From contig CAIVXP010000071.1 in assembly GCA_903909905.1 (NCBI GenBank), forward strand, positions 1-7,793: a stretch of 7,793 bases of DNA, read 5' to 3'. Shown piece by piece: positions 6,492 to 7,793 of the stretch (positions are counted from its first letter, which is position 1; each line of letters opens with the position of its first letter). Origin of the DNA: Akkermansiaceae bacterium (GTDB taxonomy: Bacteria > Verrucomicrobiota > Verrucomicrobiia > Verrucomicrobiales > Akkermansiaceae). The notes under the pieces are model-generated. The model made no database searches, was not told where the DNA came from, and saw only the letters and a list, made by a program, of their open reading frames with translations. The translations under genes were made by a program, and so were the position numbers.

Positions 6492-6546
6492 CTGCGGAAA
6501 AGCAAAAAATACATAAATCCGAAATAATTTCGGGCATTTCCCGCAG
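6492..6546. repeat. Nested inverted repeat with a perfect 15-bp palindrome
   Basis: The outer arms 6492-6503 and 6534-6546 pair over 11 bases with one bulge and one mismatch (CTGCGGAAA against TTTCCCGCAG, then GC with GC). Inside, directly next to the right arm, is the perfect palindrome CCGAAATAATTTCGG (6519-6533). The remaining loop is A-rich (6504-6518). The palindrome lies 53 bp upstream of the lipoprotein start and 145 bp upstream of the L36 start. It could be an operator or, on the minus strand, a structured leader whose hairpin is followed by a T-rich stretch. Confidence 0.55.
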
Positions 6547-6599
6547 TTTTCCGGCTCCGAGGAGCACGAAAAAACCTGTTCGATGTGGGTGGAATTTGC

Positions 6600-6627
6600 T
6601 TTACAAAGGCCGGGCACTTCCTATTTT
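6600..6627 (+). promoter_or_regulatory. Sigma-70-like promoter for the L36 gene
   Basis: TTTACA (6600-6605, five of six to the -35 consensus), a 16-bp spacer and TATTTT (6622-6627, four of six to the -10). This predicts a start near 6634 and a leader of about 45 bases before the ATG at 6679. Confidence 0.45.
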
Positions 6628-6678
6628 CCGCATCCCGATTCGCCCCTGCGGTCGGCAACCACCAACTTTTTTCCCGTC

Positions 6679-6840
6679 ATGAAAGTCCTCTCCTCACTTG
6701 CCTCCGCCAAGCGCCGTCACGCCGATTGCCAAGTCGTGAAACGCAAAGGAACGGTCTATGTGATCTGCAAGTCGAACCCGAAGTTCAAGGCCCGCCAAGG
6801 AGCGACTCCCGGCACCCGCCTTTCGAAGAAGGGTCTGTGA
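6679..6840 (+). CDS. rpmJ: Ribosomal protein bL36, YkgO-like C-minus form
   Basis: A 53-residue small basic protein of the large ribosomal subunit. It starts [17 protein letters not shown], continues with [19 protein letters not shown] and reaches the family's KARQG ending at about 37-41. This is the longer-N-terminus type seen in E. coli YkgO. Of the four zinc ligands of classical L36 (three Cys and one His), only Cys17 and Cys30 remain, so it should not bind zinc in the usual way. A 12-residue basic tail ([12 protein letters not shown]) follows the usual end. The ATG at 6679 is fixed by homology; the preceding CAACTTTTTTCCCGTC has no Shine-Dalgarno. It is a stand-alone gene with its own promoter-like site and terminator, not part of a ribosomal operon. 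In several Gram-negative bacteria this form replaces the zinc form when zinc is scarce. Whether a second copy exists here cannot be seen. Confidence 0.93.
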   Translation: MKVLSSLASAKRRHADCQVVKRKGTVYVICKSNPKFKARQGATPGTRLSKKGL

Positions 6841-6890
6841 TTTTGATCAGGAGGCTCTAGCCGCCTGCGTGGCGCTGAATCGTTTCTACC

Positions 6891-6923
6891 GATGCCGCCC
6901 ATTTTGGCGGCATCTTTCATTTT
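6891..6923 (+). terminator. Intrinsic terminator after the L36 gene
   Basis: GATGCCGCC (6891-6899) and GGCGGCATC (6906-6914) form a perfect 9-bp stem with a 6-base loop, followed at once by TTTCATTTT (6915-6923). It lies 50 bp after the L36 stop. The T-tract is on the plus side only, so it mainly ends the L36 transcript, although the hairpin also sits just past the tcdA stop. Confidence 0.88.
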
Positions 6924-6935
6924 AAGGCGCGTAAA

Positions 6936-7724
6936 TCAATCGCGCGCCAGGTACTCGAGCACGCGGCATGCTGCGGTGAAGCCGAAGTTGGCCGTGACAT
7001 GGGTCGCTGTGCCAAAGCCCGAAGCGCAATTGAGTCGCAGCTCTGCATCGTCGGGGCGCTCGCCCGAGACCGTGCCGTCGCATTGAGGGTAGGCTTGCGG
7101 TTCGTCGGAAAACACCGCGTCGATACCGAGCGGTGCGGGCTTTTGGCCGAGGGGAGTTTTTGGAAATCCGTGTTCGCGGCGCAGCGTGCGGCGCAGTTGA
7201 TGGAGCAGAGGATCCTTGCCGCTGTGGGCGAGGTCGGCGACGCGGATGCGCGTCGGATCACGACGACCGCCGGCGCCGCCGCAGGTGACAGTGAAGATGC
7301 CGCGGCGATGGCATTCGGCGATGAGAAATGCCTTGTGTCGTGATTGGTCGATCGCATCGACGACCGCATCAAAGCCGGGGTTGAGGATTTCGGCCGCGGA
7401 GTTTTCGGTGAAAAACTGCTGACGAATCTGGACCTCGGCATCGGGGTTGATCGCTCTGGCGCGCTCGGCCATGGCATCGGTTTTTTGTCGACCGATCTGG
7501 CCATCCATCGCGTGGAGTTGGCGATTCACATTCGTGATGCAGATTTCATCGAGGTCGACGAGTGTCAGGTGGCCGATGCCTGATCGCGCGAGTGCTTCGA
7601 CCGCCCATGAGCCTACGCCACCGACGCCGATGATGGCGACGCGTGCGCGGAGGAAGCGGCGTGTGGCGGCTTCGCCGTAGAGTCGGGCGATGCCGCCGAA
7701 GCGGGTGGGGATGGGTTCGCTCAA
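6936..7724 (-). CDS. tcdA: tRNA threonylcarbamoyladenosine dehydratase TcdA
   Basis: A ThiF/MoeB/E1-like enzyme of 262 residues. It uses ATP to cyclise t6A at position 37 of ANN-decoding tRNAs into ct6A. RFGGIARLYG (8-17) is the family's N-terminal signature. The nucleotide-binding loop is GVGGVGSW (33-40), followed by LVDLDE (55-60, Asp57), NVNRQ (65-69), Lys81 and DAIDQ (123-127). The C-terminal LNCASGFGTATHVTANFGF (231-249) also matches TcdA. The gene seems to start with TTG at 7724. No in-frame ATG lies upstream in the window, the first downstream ATG would remove the Rossmann fold, and this start matches the usual N-terminal length. The TTG overlaps the stop of an upstream frame (TTGA), which suggests translational coupling. 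There is no Shine-Dalgarno. An alternative is that the true start is upstream, since the frame stays open to the window end. Confidence 0.95.
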   Translation of the reverse strand: MSEPIPTRFGGIARLYGEAATRRFLRARVAIIGVGGVGSWAVEALARSGIGHLTLVDLDEICITNVNRQLHAMDGQIGRQKTDAMAERARAINPDAEVQIRQQFFTENSAAEILNPGFDAVVDAIDQSRHKAFLIAECHRRGIFTVTCGGAGGRRDPTRIRVADLAHSGKDPLLHQLRRTLRREHGFPKTPLGQKPAPLGIDAVFSDEPQAYPQCDGTVSGERPDDAELRLNCASGFGTATHVTANFGFTAACRVLEYLARD

Positions 7725-7793
7725 GCGGGGGATGGTGGGAGGTTTGTTGCGAGCCAGAGGCTGGCGTGGATTTTGAAGTCGACGAGTTTGCCG
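7721..7793 (-). CDS. Unidentified gene, last 23 residues (cut by window edge)
   Basis: The frame runs in from the right edge as GKLVDFKIHASLWLATNL and ends at the TGA at 7723-7721. That TGA overlaps the TTG start of tcdA as TTGA. The mix of hydrophobic and polar residues looks like real protein. The 4-bp stop-start overlap is the usual sign of coupled genes in an operon. The other two frames on this strand are also open over these 72 bases, so the call rests on the overlap and the composition. I do not recognise the family. Confidence 0.4.
   Translation of the reverse strand, partial: GKLVDFKIHASLWLATNLPPSPA

Noticed and set aside
6466..6567. Upstream extension of the lipoprotein frame to 6567
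   Set aside because: It would place 34 unrelated residues before the signal peptide and run through the palindrome. The ATG at 6465 has a ribosome-binding site and a proper leader.
6849..6866. Imperfect hairpin AGGAGGC/GCCGCCT just after the L36 stop
   Set aside because: It has a central mismatch and no following T-run; the perfect stem at 6891-6914 is the convincing terminator.

Overview
The window is about 60 % GC by eye and densely coded, and reads as an ordinary bacterial chromosome segment. It has nine genes (two cut by the window edges), short gaps (largest 213 bp) and no insertion sequence, phage gene, CRISPR array, tRNA or rRNA that I can see. Verrucomicrobiota is my best guess. The reasons are the protein families, the C-minus type ribosomal protein L36 and the near-absence of Shine-Dalgarno sites, most starts being preceded by C/A-rich sequence instead. 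I hold this loosely because no marker gene settles it.

Layout. 1-1046 (minus): a GldA-like ABC ATPase followed by the start of its ABC-2 type permease, one exporter operon. 1209-1835 (plus): a stand-alone LON substrate-binding-domain protein. 1941-3893 (plus): the most interesting gene, a 650-residue fusion of a GT4 glycosyltransferase to a metallophosphoesterase of the PlcP/LpxH superfamily. 3900-4409 (minus): a BCP-type peroxiredoxin with a probable signal peptide. 4525-6291 (plus): PTS Enzyme I, without an adjacent HPr gene. 6298-6465 (minus): a 55-residue entericidin-like lipoprotein. 6679-6840 (plus): ribosomal protein L36 of the YkgO-like, zinc-ligand-poor form, with a recognisable promoter and a strong intrinsic terminator. 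6936-7724 (minus): TcdA, the tRNA t6A dehydratase, overlapping by 4 bp the tail of an unidentified gene that runs off the right edge.

How the genes relate. Apart from the ABC pair and the TcdA overlap, neighbours are mostly single transcription units in alternating orientation, so the window is not one pathway. The main candidate for new biology is the fusion. PlcP-type phosphoesterases release diacylglycerol from phospholipids, and separate glycosyltransferases then make glycolipids from it. Here both kinds of activity appear to sit on one polypeptide, which suggests a one-protein membrane-lipid remodelling enzyme. The domains and motifs are visible in the sequence; the lipid substrates are inferred. 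Codon choice shifts at the junction of the two halves, consistent with a joining of once-separate genes. A second site of interest is the divergent gap between the lipoprotein and L36 genes. It holds a perfect 15-bp palindrome inside a larger imperfect inverted repeat.
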